From Pinus tabuliformis (lineage: Eukaryota > Streptophyta > Pinopsida > Pinales > Pinaceae): a DNA stretch of 64,000 nucleotides. The first letter of the stretch is position 1; each line of letters opens with the position of its first letter. Location of the stretch: assembly GCA_031772625.1 (NCBI GenBank), contig CM062812.1:733805714-733869713 (forward strand), in the 5' to 3' direction. The notes beneath the pieces were generated by a model. The model was given only the letters and a program-made list of their open reading frames with translations. It was not told the DNA's origin and made no database searches. Position numbers and translations under genes: made by a program. This document shows, one piece after another, positions 1 to 11,772 of the stretch.

Positions 1-221
1 TTTATTTTTAGTTCCCTTAATGATTTTTCCTCGAGAAATCAACATAAAATAATTCTTCATTTGTTGCAAAGCTAAGAATATCTAAATATTACCTTGCTTA
101 GTTGTTAGGATCCCCCTTATTTCCCTTTGATTTCTCTCTAAGATAGGCTAGTTTTTGTTTTTTGGACTGTAACACTGATTCATAACATAAATAAATCCCT
201 CCAAGAAAATATTCTTTTCTT

Positions 222-245
222 CACACACACACACACACACACACA
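222..245. repeat. (CA)n microsatellite
   Basis: A run of about twelve CA dinucleotides. It is a simple repeat with no gene association that I can see. Confidence 0.95.
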
Positions 246-335
246 TTGTTTTTTATAGCATTGATTACTTTGGTTGGCCTTTTGAACCTAGAAATTCACT
301 ATTTATGTTCTTGTTTTTTGATGAATTATGTGCAG

Positions 336-456
336 AAATATGGTTTACAAGAAAGTAGTATGTGTTTCAACAGATGGAAGGAAGAATTACATTGGACTTG
401 CCTATGTGCAGCTCAATGAACCAGCTGACAAAGCTGATGGTGATGAACGCACCTAG
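336..456 (+). CDS. Possible 3' terminal exon, unknown protein
   Basis: A splice-acceptor-like TGTGCAG precedes 336. From ATG 340 a frame of 38 codons runs to TAG at 454-456. It is rich in charged residues and includes the stretch KKVVCVSTDGRKNYIGLAYV. The composition looks more like coding sequence than the AT-rich surroundings, and a T-rich stretch lies before the acceptor. I do not recognise the product and see no upstream exon in the window, since only 335 bases are available. It could be a last exon, a pseudogene piece or chance. No function is proposed. Confidence 0.3.
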
Positions 457-2621
457 AGTTGAAGAAGAAAATGATATTGTTTGTACAGATAGTTCCTTGT
501 AAACTTGGATTGCTTTGTAACTACTACACTAATAGAATTCCTAGGAAAAAAATTACATAAGGTATTTTGTAACAAATTAGTCATTTTCTTTACTTTAGCC
601 TTCATTTCTTTAGTGGAAAGTGGGCAACCTCGTTCGCCCTGATACTTGTCTTTTGTGGAGTAGCAATAAGGCAAGTAGTGGGTAGGTTGAAGACCCTATG
701 AGTTGGCATCCTTGATGTACAAAGGAGAAGATATAGGGCAGATTTTTTGGGCCAAAGGTCAGTGAGCTAAAGGAGATGCATTCACTAATAGTGGAAGATT
801 GCGGAGCTAGAGATGCACACTTTCAGAGGGAGAAAAAATGTAGGAAGTTCTCAGAATAAAGAAGTGATAGACTTGCAGAGCATTGTGGGAAAGAGCAAGT
901 ATTAAAATAAAGTTCCCCAAAAGAAAGCAGGGAGGCCTTCTAGTTCAGAGGGCGAAACTGCAACAACAGAAAACATGGTAATGTTGGAGATAGATTTAGG
1001 TGGAAGAGGTTCTTTGAGGAACACCTTCCTCATTAAGAGTGAGTGTTGAAAATGTTAGCGAGAAAGGGTTCCTTGATTTGTGCCTTAATCAATGGAACCA
1101 CAATGAGTTTGTCATTTGAGCATGCACAAGTTCCTATTAGTTAGGAGATAATTCCTAAAAAGTGGGATGAGCTCGTAAAATTTAGGGTGAATTCCTAATA
1201 TTTAGGAGTGCAAGAAGCAATTGACTAGTGCTAATTAATGGAAGACTGAGTTTATTGTCTTCTAGTGCAAGTTATTTTGGCTAAAGGATGAGCTAATTGA
1301 GTCAGGCTCTTAAATTATAGGAAGCAAGATCTAACACAATCTGTGATCCTTTGTTAACTAGTCAATCAATATTTTAATTTTCCTCAAATAGAACTTGCTA
1401 GTAATATCCTAATAAAAGTGCTTATAAGGATGAACGAAGGAATAATTTGATCATTGTCTTGTGAGCACGAGTTGGTGAGACAAGATAATATAGTTCACAT
1501 CTTTTTTAGAAGGTTGCACAGGGTTTTGCGTCAAGCTTGTGAGAGGAAGAGTGTGCAAGAGAAGCTTGTGCACAAATTGGTGGAGGGTGGAAAATATAAA
1601 AAATATTGCAAGGGTTTCATGCTTAAAAAAAGAAACAAAAACAAGTGTTTTTTCTGATTGAAACAGTTATTTTGTAAGAAATCTATCTCGCTGTCTTTTT
1701 TCTTCGATAAAATTCTCAAGCAAGAAAAGGGTTTTCCCAGTTGGGTTCCCTAGAAAAAAAATTGTGTTTTGAATTGTGTGATTGTTGTTATTTCTGTTTC
1801 TATTCCATTGCAAATTTGAAGTACATAAATTCCATGTTTTAGTGAAAAGAAAGTAGTTTTCACTTTTCAAATTGTTCACTATAGTAGTTGCAGAATTTCA
1901 AGGAAATTCTACATTTGACATCATCTTTTCATTTTTCTACCTCAAGTGGATGCTCCAAGAAAAAAATACTTGTTCATTTTACTTGATCTAAGTCCATGAG
2001 ATGGTTATCTAGCTCTTCTACTCTTAGATCATAATATTCTTCATGACAATGTTAAGGGGAAATCATATTATCTTATACCCTAGAGGAATGTGGTATATCT
2101 ACCTCTTCTTGCTTTGTGTCTCCTAACAACACATGTGTAGGCCTTCTAAACTATGACTATCTTCTAATAGGGTATTTTGAGCTCTAAGTGAAGTTCTCCA
2201 AAAATAATGGGCTACCTACAACTACTTGAGTTTATTGATAACATTATTCACAGATTTGAGGATATTTCTCACCTCCTTAAGGGTTAGTGGATATTTCCCT
2301 TATTTGTAGACCTCATGTCCCCTTTCCCTCCTTATATTAACATACTCGATTTCATTAGGGAGGTCTTCTAAAGTTTTTATTGATGCCCTTAGGCCAAAAT
2401 TATCACTCTCTAGGCCTTGATCATTAGATATAGCCTCTATGTCAAGTGACTTTCTTTTGCTCAAATGGAAAGATACTTAGACCTCTCTAGCCTAGTAGGG
2501 AAGAGATATTGTAATGTCGTGTCCTCTTATGCTATGTAAACATTTTGATTAGGTCAAATTACATAAAAATAAAAATAAAAAAACATAAAATTAATATTTA
2601 TAATTATAATTAATAATTACA
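457..2621. other. Intergenic; possible decayed copia-type LTR
   Basis: No convincing gene. From about 1044 (TGTTGAAAATG) to about 1830 the sequence resembles a plant copia-type LTR. It holds a GTGAGAGGAAGAGTGTGCAA stretch and then GGGTTTTCCCAGTTGGGTTC near 1728, like the R-U5 part of many copia LTRs. No partner LTR, target duplication or primer site was found, so this is only a suggestion. The 67-codon frame at 1454-1657 falls inside it and is probably not a gene. Confidence 0.3.
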
Positions 2622-2765
2622 TCAGCCAAGATTCATCTTAACTCCAAATTTACAAAGAGCCTAGATACATCAAATATCTTGAGATGAAAACCATTTTAGA
2701 GTGAAAATAAATTTGATCTTTCTCAATACTTGGTAAATCCAGAATTAAAATAGATCTAAGATGAT
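2622..2765. mobile_element. Diverged copy of small inverted-repeat element (MITE-like)
   Basis: The left end reads CCAAGATTCATCTTAACTCC. The right end, read as reverse complement, is CTTAGATCTATTTTAATTCT followed by GGATTTACCAAG, so the ends form an imperfect terminal inverted repeat. The middle (ATCTTGAGATG, TTTTAGAGTGAAAATA) matches, in reverse complement, the middle of the better-preserved copy at 5498-5647. The two are therefore copies of one family of about 145-150 bp in opposite orientations. No coding capacity. Confidence 0.6.
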
Positions 2766-3876
2766 TAATTAATAATAATACTTTTATTATCCCCGCATTC
2801 AATTCAATTTTTTGTTTGACTAGTTATTATTCATATTTAACACAAATTGTATTATAGTTTAACCTTACAAATTATATTTTATAATTTTTAGTATTATTTA
2901 TAATTTTTAATATTATTTTAAGAAAATTTCCCTCCCTCATTTTGCTTTGTGCTGCTAAGGAAATTTTCCCTTCCTCATCAGTTTCACCCCTTTCCTACCA
3001 CTAAACATCTATTCCAATTGTTACTCTATTCATATTGTTACTCGAGTATGACATCTTTCTATATGGTTTCTAACTCATCATCAACTTTCCAGAGAAAATC
3101 ATATTCCTAGGTTAACATGGATTCCTGCTCGTAGGTGATTGTGGGTGGACCTCATTTTCCTTCAATACGAAAAAATATTCTTCAGGTTTTCTTCATCAGT
3201 AAGATTCTTAGCTAGGCTTTTGTTATTTTATATAGGCATAGGTTATAAAAAGTTGTTACTTGGCTTACAATGTTTAAAATATTCATTCATTTCTTTCGAG
3301 AGTGAAGGCTCTGGCTAATATTTAGGCTAGAAATTGCAGTTATGAGTAGCTAATGTTCAACTTCTCTAGGGCCAAACCATAGTTTTATCATTTTGCATTC
3401 ATTTGGTAAACATTAGGTATTAATTTTCTTTTGAAGCTTCTCTATCAGGTCAGGGGAAAGCTTTTGGTCTGTTCTAGATTACTTATAATAATCATATATG
3501 GAGGAGCAGTATGACTCCAAATAATCATGCACACCTCTGTCATGTAGATCTTCTGTGTAAAATGACTGTGATTATCTTTTCTATATGTACTAATTCTCAC
3601 ATGTTGTTGAGTTCAGGGCTAATGTACAATTTCTATATTAGGTTAGGTACACACTAGCTTTCAACCATGAATCCATGTCATAGATGTTGTCGACTACTTA
3701 TTGTTTTGATTCAATGGTTTGCATTAAGCCTCATATAGATGCTACTAGCACTATCCTAATGCCTAAGAATGAAATTTCTTTTAGAAGAGAGTAGGTTTCT
3801 ATCTTAAAATATAGTGCAGTGTAGAAGAAATGTTGCCAGATTTTCCATAAGGGTTGTTTCTGTGAAGGGGAAATAA
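2766..3876. other. Intergenic, nothing recognised
   Basis: AT-rich sequence with stops in all frames. No repeat, RNA gene or recognisable coding exon was seen. Confidence 0.5.
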
Positions 3877-4428
<552 letters not shown>

Positions 4429-4440
4429 AGTGAAGCTCTT

Positions 4441-4628
4441 TCATCCATTTATGAATTTTCCAAGTGCCCTAGGTTGGACAGTTCAAGTGATTTTCTCATT
4501 TATCCTCAGCGACTTGGAGAAAAGGATTGTACTCCCTATATGATGACAAGAACCTATAAATTTGGAGTTGACTACAAGTTTGATCATCCTTTTGTGTTCC
4601 AGCTGGTGGAATTCCAAACTGGAAAGAG
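4441..4628 (+). pseudogene. HUA1-like exon with finger 1 (C-Y-Y-H)
   Basis: The frame reads SSIYEFSKCPRLDSSSDF, then YPQRLGEKDC, then the finger. Spacing is exactly C-x8-Y-x5-Y-x3-H, so the second and third zinc ligands are Tyr (TAT, TAC), each one G-to-A change from Cys. After FDHP a one-base loss shifts the frame. The +1 frame resumes as VPAGGIPNWKEV up to a GT donor at 4629. Codons 4429-4440 just upstream are in the same frame as the SQD1 fragment. Confidence 0.75.
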
Positions 4629-5497
4629 GTGATTATTAACTTTGTATTGTTATTTAATTGTATTGAGTTGTAACTTAGTACTTATAGTAGCTTGTTTTCT
4701 CTTAGCATATAATGTTATAATGTTTTAGCATATAATAATATACAAGTTACTTTTAATTGTAGTATATAATTCTCCCCTGACAATATGTACCTTATTTAAT
4801 AAAATCCCTCATTTTGTGATTGAAAAAAAATTGCAGATTGTCTAATATCTTCAATCATATGTATTTTGCTGACCATTCACATCTTCCCCTTTGTTATGGC
4901 TTGTGTGCAATTTTATGATCTGTCATGCATATCTTGTCTTCAATCTCTATTTATTCAGAAACAAAAGAAAGGGTGGATTTATCTATAATTTAGAAACACA
5001 AATATGTTACACTTTTAAATGGAGACATATGTCTCATGATTGAATGTGTGTGTGTGTGTATGTCTATTCTTATTTATTCCCCAATTTCTATTCTTGATTG
5101 ATTGAATAAGTTGTGTTCTTCTATTCTCAACCAAAAGAAATATATTTCTTTTTCTCTTTGCCCATGTAATTTTCAATGGGCTAAATGAATTACTTACCAT
5201 ATTAAGATGTTGAATCCTCTCCAAACAACATCCACTCATAGATGAGTTTGATTGCACTTAGAGGCGCTTTCCAGCATAGTATGGCAGAGATGATGTAATG
5301 TCTTGTAAACATTTTGACTTGGGAAATATAAAAAAAATAGAAATAGAAATTCCACATTTTATTATTATTTTATGATTTTTTGTTGGCAAAGCTATATGTG
5401 GTCAACTTACTGGGATTTTGAGGTTTCGGTTTATCGGAACCCATGGTATTGACACATAGTATTCATGTGGAATATAACATATTTAAAAGGAGAAATT

Positions 5498-5647
5498 AAA
5501 CCATCCTAGATCCATCTTAGCTCCGAATCTACCAAGGGATGAGAGGGATAAAATATATTTTCACTCTAAAGGAACTGTACATCTCAAGACATTTAATCCC
5601 TCTTGGTGCTTGGTAGATCTAGAGTTAAGATGGTTCTAGGCTGGTTT
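5498..5647. mobile_element. MITE-like element with ~39-bp terminal inverted repeats
   Basis: The left end AAACCATCCTAGATCCATCT pairs with the reverse complement of the right end, AAACCAGCCTAGAACCATCT. The match continues imperfectly to CTACCAAG, giving about 39 bp with a handful of mismatches. Total length is about 150 bp with no coding capacity. It lies in what would be the first intron of the HUA1-like gene. A diverged second copy in opposite orientation is at 2622-2765. The target duplication is not clear, so the transposon superfamily cannot be assigned. Confidence 0.7.
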
Positions 5648-5861
5648 GTCCAACATAGAGTTCCAAGCTCCTCAAATTTTATTTCTCAAGTGTTGTATGT
5701 GAAGTTCCAAGGTATGTGAGAGGTAGGTTCTATAGGAACAAACACAAAGAGAAAAAGGGAAGGTCAAAAACATGGATCAAATTTGTTGAACAATATACTT
5801 TCTAAGGTCATATGGGGGAATTCAACCTGGGTGGGGAGGATAACACTCTTCCCAACTATCT

Positions 5862-6640
5862 GGACTAGATCAAATTGACAAAATTGGCAGATCCTTGGCT
5901 ACCACAACAATTATATTAATTGTTCGAAGTTATATTGTAGTATTTGTTATTGTTTGTGTGACTGCCAATCCAATTAGACCTAAAATGTAGATAATAAGAA
6001 TAAGAACACTTGATTATGTGTCTATGTTTTTGTGAAATAAATAGACATCTCTCTTCTAGTGTGGAAAACTTATTAGTGTGATATGTTATAAGTGGACTAC
6101 GGGATGTGTGGCAATTATTTACTACATGCAATTGTTAGCATGTTATTAATTTTTTTATATCAAGGCATGAGGATTATTTTCCCCTAAATAGCATGTCTGA
6201 TCTTATGCTTAGATAACACATCCTAGTTATATTAGGGAGTAATTTGTTTCACCCAGACTCAATTAAATTGAAAGACTTGACAGATCCTTGGCTATCACAA
6301 TAATTATATGATCGAAGTTCTATTGTAGTACTTGTTACTATTTGTGTGTGTGCCAATCTGATTAGCATCAAAATGTAGATAATAAGGATAAGCAAAGTTG
6401 ATTACACATCTGTGTTTGCGAAGTAAATATACATCTTTCTTCCATTTTCGAAAAATTATTAATGTGATATGATATTAGTGGGCTGTTTGGGCTATGTTGT
6501 GGAAAATGATTACCACATGCAAGTGTTAATATGTTATTAACTTTTTATATCAAGATATTAAGATTAACTGCATAAATAGTTTGACTAAACTTATGCTTTA
6601 GGTAGCATATTTCAGTTGTATTAGGGAGTAATTTGTTTCT
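5862..6640. repeat. Imperfect tandem duplication, unit ~390 bp
   Basis: Unit 1 (about 5862-6250) and unit 2 (about 6254-6640) share, in order, CAGATCCTTGGCTA, ATTGTAGTA, AAAATGTAGATAATAAG, TTAGTGTGATATG, ATGTTATTAA and TTAGGGAGTAATTTGTTTC. Shared landmarks are 389-393 bases apart. The units differ by many substitutions and small indels, so the duplication is old. It is noncoding and lies in an intron position of the HUA1-like gene. Confidence 0.85.
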
Positions 6641-7066
6641 ATGAAACATTTATTTTCTTTAATAAATAAAATTTCCAATCATGGGCTTAAATATAGTTAT
6701 ATCATATGGTATGGCTCTTACCATCTTTACGCAATTGGTTTTTAACCCTTGAAAGAATAATAGCCTTACAATTAATGTTGCCTTGTTGTCTCTATTATTT
6801 ACCACCTTAGATTTGTAGCTCTGATTGTTTTTTCTAGCCCCATATTGAACTACTTCTTGCAGTGTTATGATATGAACTTCCTGTTGGGTATATACATGTT
6901 TATTGTAAATTTCAATCTAAAGAATGCCCAAGTAAATTGTCAGGTTTATGTAACTTTTGATTCAATATATCCAATCTTGTAAGGTTAGAAACAAGGTTGT
7001 TCCATTTTATAATATATGATTAATTTTGATGGGACAAGTACTTTTACATATTTTGTGTGGATCTAG

Positions 7067-7126
7067 GTTCCATCTATTGCCACAAGTAGTGAGTCCCCAT
7101 CGGAGTGACCAAGCGAGCCTGAGTAT
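7067..7126 (+). pseudogene. HUA1-like exon, start of finger 2 (stop, Cys lost, donor lost)
   Basis: After an acceptor ending CTAG the phase continues from the finger 1 exon. It reads VPSIATSSESPSE, TGA, then PSEPEYP. The family motif at this point is ERPxEPxCP, so TGA stands for an Arg codon (CGA to TGA) and Tyr for the first zinc-ligand Cys (TGT to TAT). The following ATAAGT stands where GTAAGT is expected, again one G-to-A change that removes the splice donor. Confidence 0.65.
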
Positions 7127-7284
7127 CCTATAAGTTAAATAGAGCAAACTATTTTTATTTTGCCGTAGCACACATCCTTATGATATTGTTGTAATTTAGC
7201 TTTTCTTTGTAATGTTTGATTTCTTTTGACGTTGCTTAATTTAGATTTTTGTTGTGTTGTTGATTTTCATATTATTGAATCCAG

Positions 7285-7387
7285 TACTATATGAAAACTA
7301 GCATCTGCAAATTTGGTTAAAAATGAAATTTCCAACATCCAAAAGATAGGTTGGAAACCTTAAAATAAGAGGAGAATGTCAATGGAA
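7285..7387 (+). pseudogene. HUA1-like exon, rest of finger 2
   Basis: A CCAG acceptor is followed by YYMKTSICKFG, then a frame break. A second frame gives HPKDRLETLK before another stop. The donor at 7388 reads GTGAGT. Joined to the preceding exon, the spacing to the substituted first ligand is x8, as expected for a CCCH finger. Confidence 0.65.
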
Positions 7388-7490
7388 GTGAGTTACTCAA
7401 GTCAGTCTTTGTTTTCATCCATTATTTTTTGTGTTCCATTCAATATGATATGTAATTAGTCCCTGAATTTATATGCTCTTGATTTTGTAG

Positions 7491-7508
7491 GTCAAACATG
7501 TTGCTGTT
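7491..7508 (+). pseudogene. HUA1-like exon, part before the retrotransposon insertion
   Basis: An acceptor ending TTTTGTAG precedes GTC AAA CAT GTT GCT GTT (VKHVAV). The exon is cut here by element 1 and resumes at 19217 after the target duplication. The two parts join in frame without loss. Confidence 0.75.
7504..7508. repeat. Target-site duplication CTGTT (left) of element 1
   Basis: CTGTT immediately before the LTR end at 7509 is repeated at 19212-19216 right after the other LTR. A 5-bp duplication is usual for Ty3/gypsy integration. Confidence 0.9.
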
Positions 7509-7810
7509 TGTTATGAAACCAACTCAAGAAAAGATAGAAAAGATAGATCAACACCTCAGAATTCAGCCTCTTCGAGGGGGCAACCTCCTTTACATTACAT
7601 AAATGAACAATTCTTCGATGATACAAATGACAAAACCTCCTTTCTATATATAGGAGTCTAAGGAGTCATAATATAACCCAACCGACCTAACAATAATAAT
7701 ATAAAGCCACAAAAATAACAATAGAGGGATTCTATGGGGCATAGCAGTATTAATAGGGGGTATAACTACAATAGTAATGGGGTAATCACTAGTATTATAG
7801 GGACCCAACA
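7509..7810 (-). repeat. Element 1 3' LTR
   Basis: 302 bp. On the element strand it starts TGTTGGGTCC and ends TTTCATAACA. It is shorter than its partner at 18879-19211 by an internal deletion after the sequence complementary to TCTATGGGGCA. It contains the family's TATA-like CTATATATAG. Confidence 0.9.
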
Positions 7811-7824
7811 TGCCCCTCTCCTTC
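7811..7824 (-). other. Element 1 polypurine tract
   Basis: On the minus strand GAAGGAGAGGGGCA sits directly before the 3' LTR. This is the plus-strand primer position of an LTR retrotransposon. The same tract is found in elements 2 to 5. Confidence 0.85.
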
Positions 7825-7849
7825 AAAAAAGTGTTGTCCTCCACGCTTG

Positions 7850-10800
7850 AGTAGTTCTGGATACTTTTGTATAAAATTCTCATCCTCCCATGTGGAATCT
7901 TCAGCAGATAAGTTCTTACACTTGATAAGATACTTCTAAATTGATCGATTTCGTAGCTGTCGAGTTCTTGTTTCTATGACTGCTTCCGGTTCCAATATAA
8001 TTTTTCCTTCCTCGTCAAGTTCTGGCAATATTGTTTGAACTGGGAGCTTGTCGCCTATAACCTTCTTTAAACATGAAACATGGAAAACTGGGTGCAATCG
8101 AGAAGCTGCAAGAAGCTCCAATTTGTATGCCATAGTACCAATCTTTTGCAACACATTGTACGGACCATAATACTTTGGTGATAATTTATTATCCTTGTTA
8201 GCTTGCTTGAGGGACATTTGCTTATATGGTTGTAGCCATAGGAATATCCAATCACCTACATCAAAACTTCTTTCACTGCGATGTTGATCTGCCTGTTGTT
8301 TCATTCTATTCTGTGCCAACATGAGGTTATCCTTTAAGAGTTGGAGGACTTGTTGTTGATGTTCGATGTGATGTTCCACTGCCTGAACCTTAGAATTTTC
8401 TCTTAAATATGATGTGATGGATGGTGGTTGATACCCATAAAGTGCCATAAATGGGGTCATTTTTGTTGCTGTATGGAAGGAAGTGTTATACCACCATTCA
8501 GCCAGAGACAACCATTTGACCCATTGTGTCTGTTTATCAGATACAAAGCAACGAAGATATCCTTCCAAACATTTGTTTACTATCTCAGTTTTCCCATCAG
8601 ATTGAGGATGATAACATGAGCTATGAGCTAACTGAGTACCAAGACAAGAAAATAATTCTGTCCAAAAATTTCCAGTGAAAATGGGATATCTGTCACTTAC
8701 AATAATCTTTTGGTTTCCATGTAGCTTTTTAATTGTTTCCATAAATGCAGTAGAAACTGTACTGGCCTTAAATGGATGCGATAATGCACAAAAGCGTGCA
8801 TACTTGGTAAGTCTGTCAACTACCACCATGATGACACTTTTTCCCTTAGACTTGGGTAAACCTGTGATAAAATCCATTGAAACCTCCTCCCAACGTTGGC
8901 TTGGAATGGATAAAGGTTGTAATAGACCTGGTGTCTTAATTGTTTCAACTTTATTTTGTTTGCAAACCAAACATTTTGCCACAAACTTTTGAATATCTGA
9001 TTTAAGGCCATCCAAAAAATATTCCTTCTTAACCCTGTGGTAAGTTTTTAAAAATCCTGAGTGCCCTCCTAAGGGAGAAGTGTGCAATTCCATAAAATTT
9101 TTTTTTTTTAGCTGGGAATTCTTACAGAGGTATAAGCAATCTTTGTACCATAACAAATCATTTTTCCAGCTAAATGTATCAGACGTACTGGAATCTTGTT
9201 GTAACTTTCGAATAAGTGCCCACACTTCTTCGTCATTCTTCCATTCCTCCCTTTCTTCATTTATCCAATCTGGTTGGATAATAGAAATGGCGCACAACAA
9301 TGCTTCTACGTCCTCATCCTTTCTTGAGAGTGCATCTGCCACCACATTTTGCTTCCCTTTTTTGTAGATGATTTTAAAGTCATAACCCAACATCTTTGTG
9401 ACCCACTTTTATTTCTCTTCAGAGGATAATCTTTGTTCTATAAAGTATTTAAGGCTATCATGATCTGTTTTTACCTTGAAGTGTCTTCCCATTAGGTAGG
9501 GTCGCCATTTCTTAAGTGCATGGAGCATTGCCAACATTTCCTTCTCATAAATAGCTTTGCTTAAAAAATTTCCCTTCAAAGCAATGGGTTTTTCATCTTG
9601 CATTAGAACAACACCAATTCCATTTCCTGAAGCATCACATTCCATAATAAAATGTTTTTGTGAAGTCCGGTGTAGCTAAGGCCGGTGCTTGGCACATTGC
9701 CTCTTTAAGATGTTCAAAGGCCTTTGCTGCTTCTAGAGTCCATGAAAATGCATCTTTCTTCAATAATGTTGTTAGAGGTGCTTCTATTCTCCCATAATTC
9801 TTAACAAACTTGCAATAATACCCTGTCAACCTGAGAAATCCTCGCAAATGCTTTATGGATGTGGGAATTTTCCATTCCTTAATGGCTTTAATTTTGCTAG
9901 GGTCTACCTTAACTCCTTCATGAGATACAATATGACCCAGGTATTCCACCTCCTGGAGTCCAAAGAAACATTTGGATCCTTTTGCATATAATTGTTTCTC
10001 CTCCAATAGTTGTAGCACCCTGTCAACATGTTCAACATGATCCTTCCAAGACTTGTTGTAGATTATTATATCATCAAAAAATACTAACACAAATTTTCTA
10101 AGGAATGGTTTGAAAATTGAATTCATCAAACCTTGAAATGTTGAAGGTGCATTGGTAAGGCCAAAAGGCATGACCAAAAAATCATAATGACCCTCATGAG
10201 TTCTAAATGTTGTTTTCAGAATGTCTTTAGTCTTCATTCTGATTTGGTGATATCCTGAACGAAGATCCAACTTGGTGAAGTAAATTGATCCATGCAATTC
10301 ATCCAGTAATTCATCAATGACAGGAATGGGGAACTTATCTTTAATAGTGAGTTTGTTGAGCTCCCTATAATCCAGACACATGCACCATGATCCATCCTTC
10401 TTGTGCACCAATACTATTGGAGAAGAGAAAGAACTTTGACTCGGTTGAATTATACCAGCCTCTAGCATTTCTGCAACCATACGTTCAATTTCACTCTTTT
10501 GGACATAGGGATATCTATACGGCCTGATGTTTGGAGAACACTTCCTGGAATCAGATGAATAGCATGATCATGATCATGCATAGGTGGGAGACCTTTGGGA
10601 GTCTCAAATACCTTGGAATGGTTGTCCAAGACTTTTTGGAGATCTGGAGAAATAGATGATTCCAATGTGGAAACATCTAGTGAACATAATTGTGCAATTA
10701 CACCTCTTTGTTCCTTTTTTAGAAGCTTTGTCATACCATTAGAGCTGATTATCTTTCCTGGTTTCCCTACAATACCCCTTAATTCAACTTCCTTTCCTTC

Positions 10801-11411
10801 CATAGAAAATTTGATGAAAAGTTCTTGAAAATTAAAAGCTATTGTACCCGAGGATTGTAGCCATTAGACTCCTAGTACAACATCAACACCTCCCATTGGA
10901 ATGGAAAGCATTGGGCTAGTCAATACATATTCTCCCATGGATAGCTTGAATATTACGACACTTTCCAGAGAAACTTATTGTTCCTCCATTTGCAATCATC
11001 ACTTCACACTCTGGTGTTGGATATAGGAAGAAATTCAATACTTTTGCTACCTTACAATGAATAAAATTGTGGGTGCTTCCTGAATCAATCAACACTATTA
11101 CCTTTTTCTTCTTGATTTGTCCTTCTATCTTGATGGTTTGAGGAGTGGTAATTCCCACCAATGCACTACAAGATATGGTTGGATTTATTTGTTCTTCATC
11201 TAGGCTTTGTTCCTGGAGTATATCCTCTTCTTTTGACCTTTCTTCCTCCTTTTCTTATTCCTCTTCACAATCTATGTAGAATAATTTCTTCTCAGCACAC
11301 TTATGACCTTTAGTGTATTTGCTATCACAACTGTAAAAAAGCCCTTTTTCTCTTTTTTCTTCCAATTGTTGAGGTGTCAACCTTATAGGTTGTGGAATAA
11401 TAGGGGCAACA
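7850..11411 (-). pseudogene. Element 1 pol (and end of gag), broken
   Basis: Frames covering 7936-9393 (RNase H tail, integrase HHCC and DDE core, C-terminal part), 9409-9645 (RNase H), 9635-10480 (reverse transcriptase with FFDDIIIYN) and 10462-10803, plus 10916-11161 (protease with IDSGSTHNF), follow the intact polyprotein of element 2 in order. They are separated by frameshifts and stops. The zinc-knuckle region has its CYSC partly destroyed. Where element 2 ends with TGA, this copy reads GGA, but an earlier stop at 7936 already removes the chromodomain. Similarity ends abruptly at 11411, where element 2 is inserted, and gag continues at 17276. Confidence 0.9.
11407..11411. repeat. Target-site duplication CAACA (left) of element 2
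   Basis: The undisturbed family sequence reads GGGGCAACAACAC. Here GGGGCAACA is followed by the LTR, and after the other LTR CAACAACAC resumes at 17276. CAACA is therefore the duplicated 5-bp target in gag of element 1. Confidence 0.92.
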
Positions 11412-11743
11412 TGTTATGAAACCAGCTCAAGAAAAGATAGAAAAGATAGATCAACGCCTTAGAATTCAGCCTCTTCGAGGGGGCAACCTCCTTTACATTA
11501 CATAAATGAATAATTCTTGGATGATTCAAATGACAAAACCTCCTTTCTATATATAGGAGTCTAAGGAGTCACAATATAATCCAGCCGACCTAACAATAAT
11601 AATATAAAGCCACAAAAATAACAATAGAGGGATTCTATGGGCACATTAATAACAATATGGGGGCAATGGGGGCACAACAATATAAATAAGGGGTATAACT
11701 ACAATAGTAATGGGGTAATCACTAGTATTATAGGGACCCAACA
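11412..11743 (-). repeat. Element 2 3' LTR
   Basis: 332 bp, TG...CA ends on the element strand. It differs from the 5' LTR at three substitutions and has no length difference. Confidence 0.95.
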
Positions 11744-11757
11744 TGCCCCTCTCCTTC
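11744..11757 (-). other. Element 2 polypurine tract
   Basis: GAAGGAGAGGGGCA on the minus strand, abutting the 3' LTR. It lies 15 bases after the stop codon of the polyprotein. Confidence 0.9.
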
Positions 11758-11772
11758 AAAAAAGTGTTGTCC

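Noticed and set aside
1044-1830. Solo copia LTR as a firm feature
   Set aside because: Only R-U5-like wording is seen. No target duplication and no second LTR. Kept as a low-confidence note in the intergenic entry.
8428-9367. Plus-strand open frames over 8428-9367, also in 12361-13744 and 26181-26912
   Set aside because: They are antisense to retrotransposon pol and recur in every copy only because the pol sequence does.
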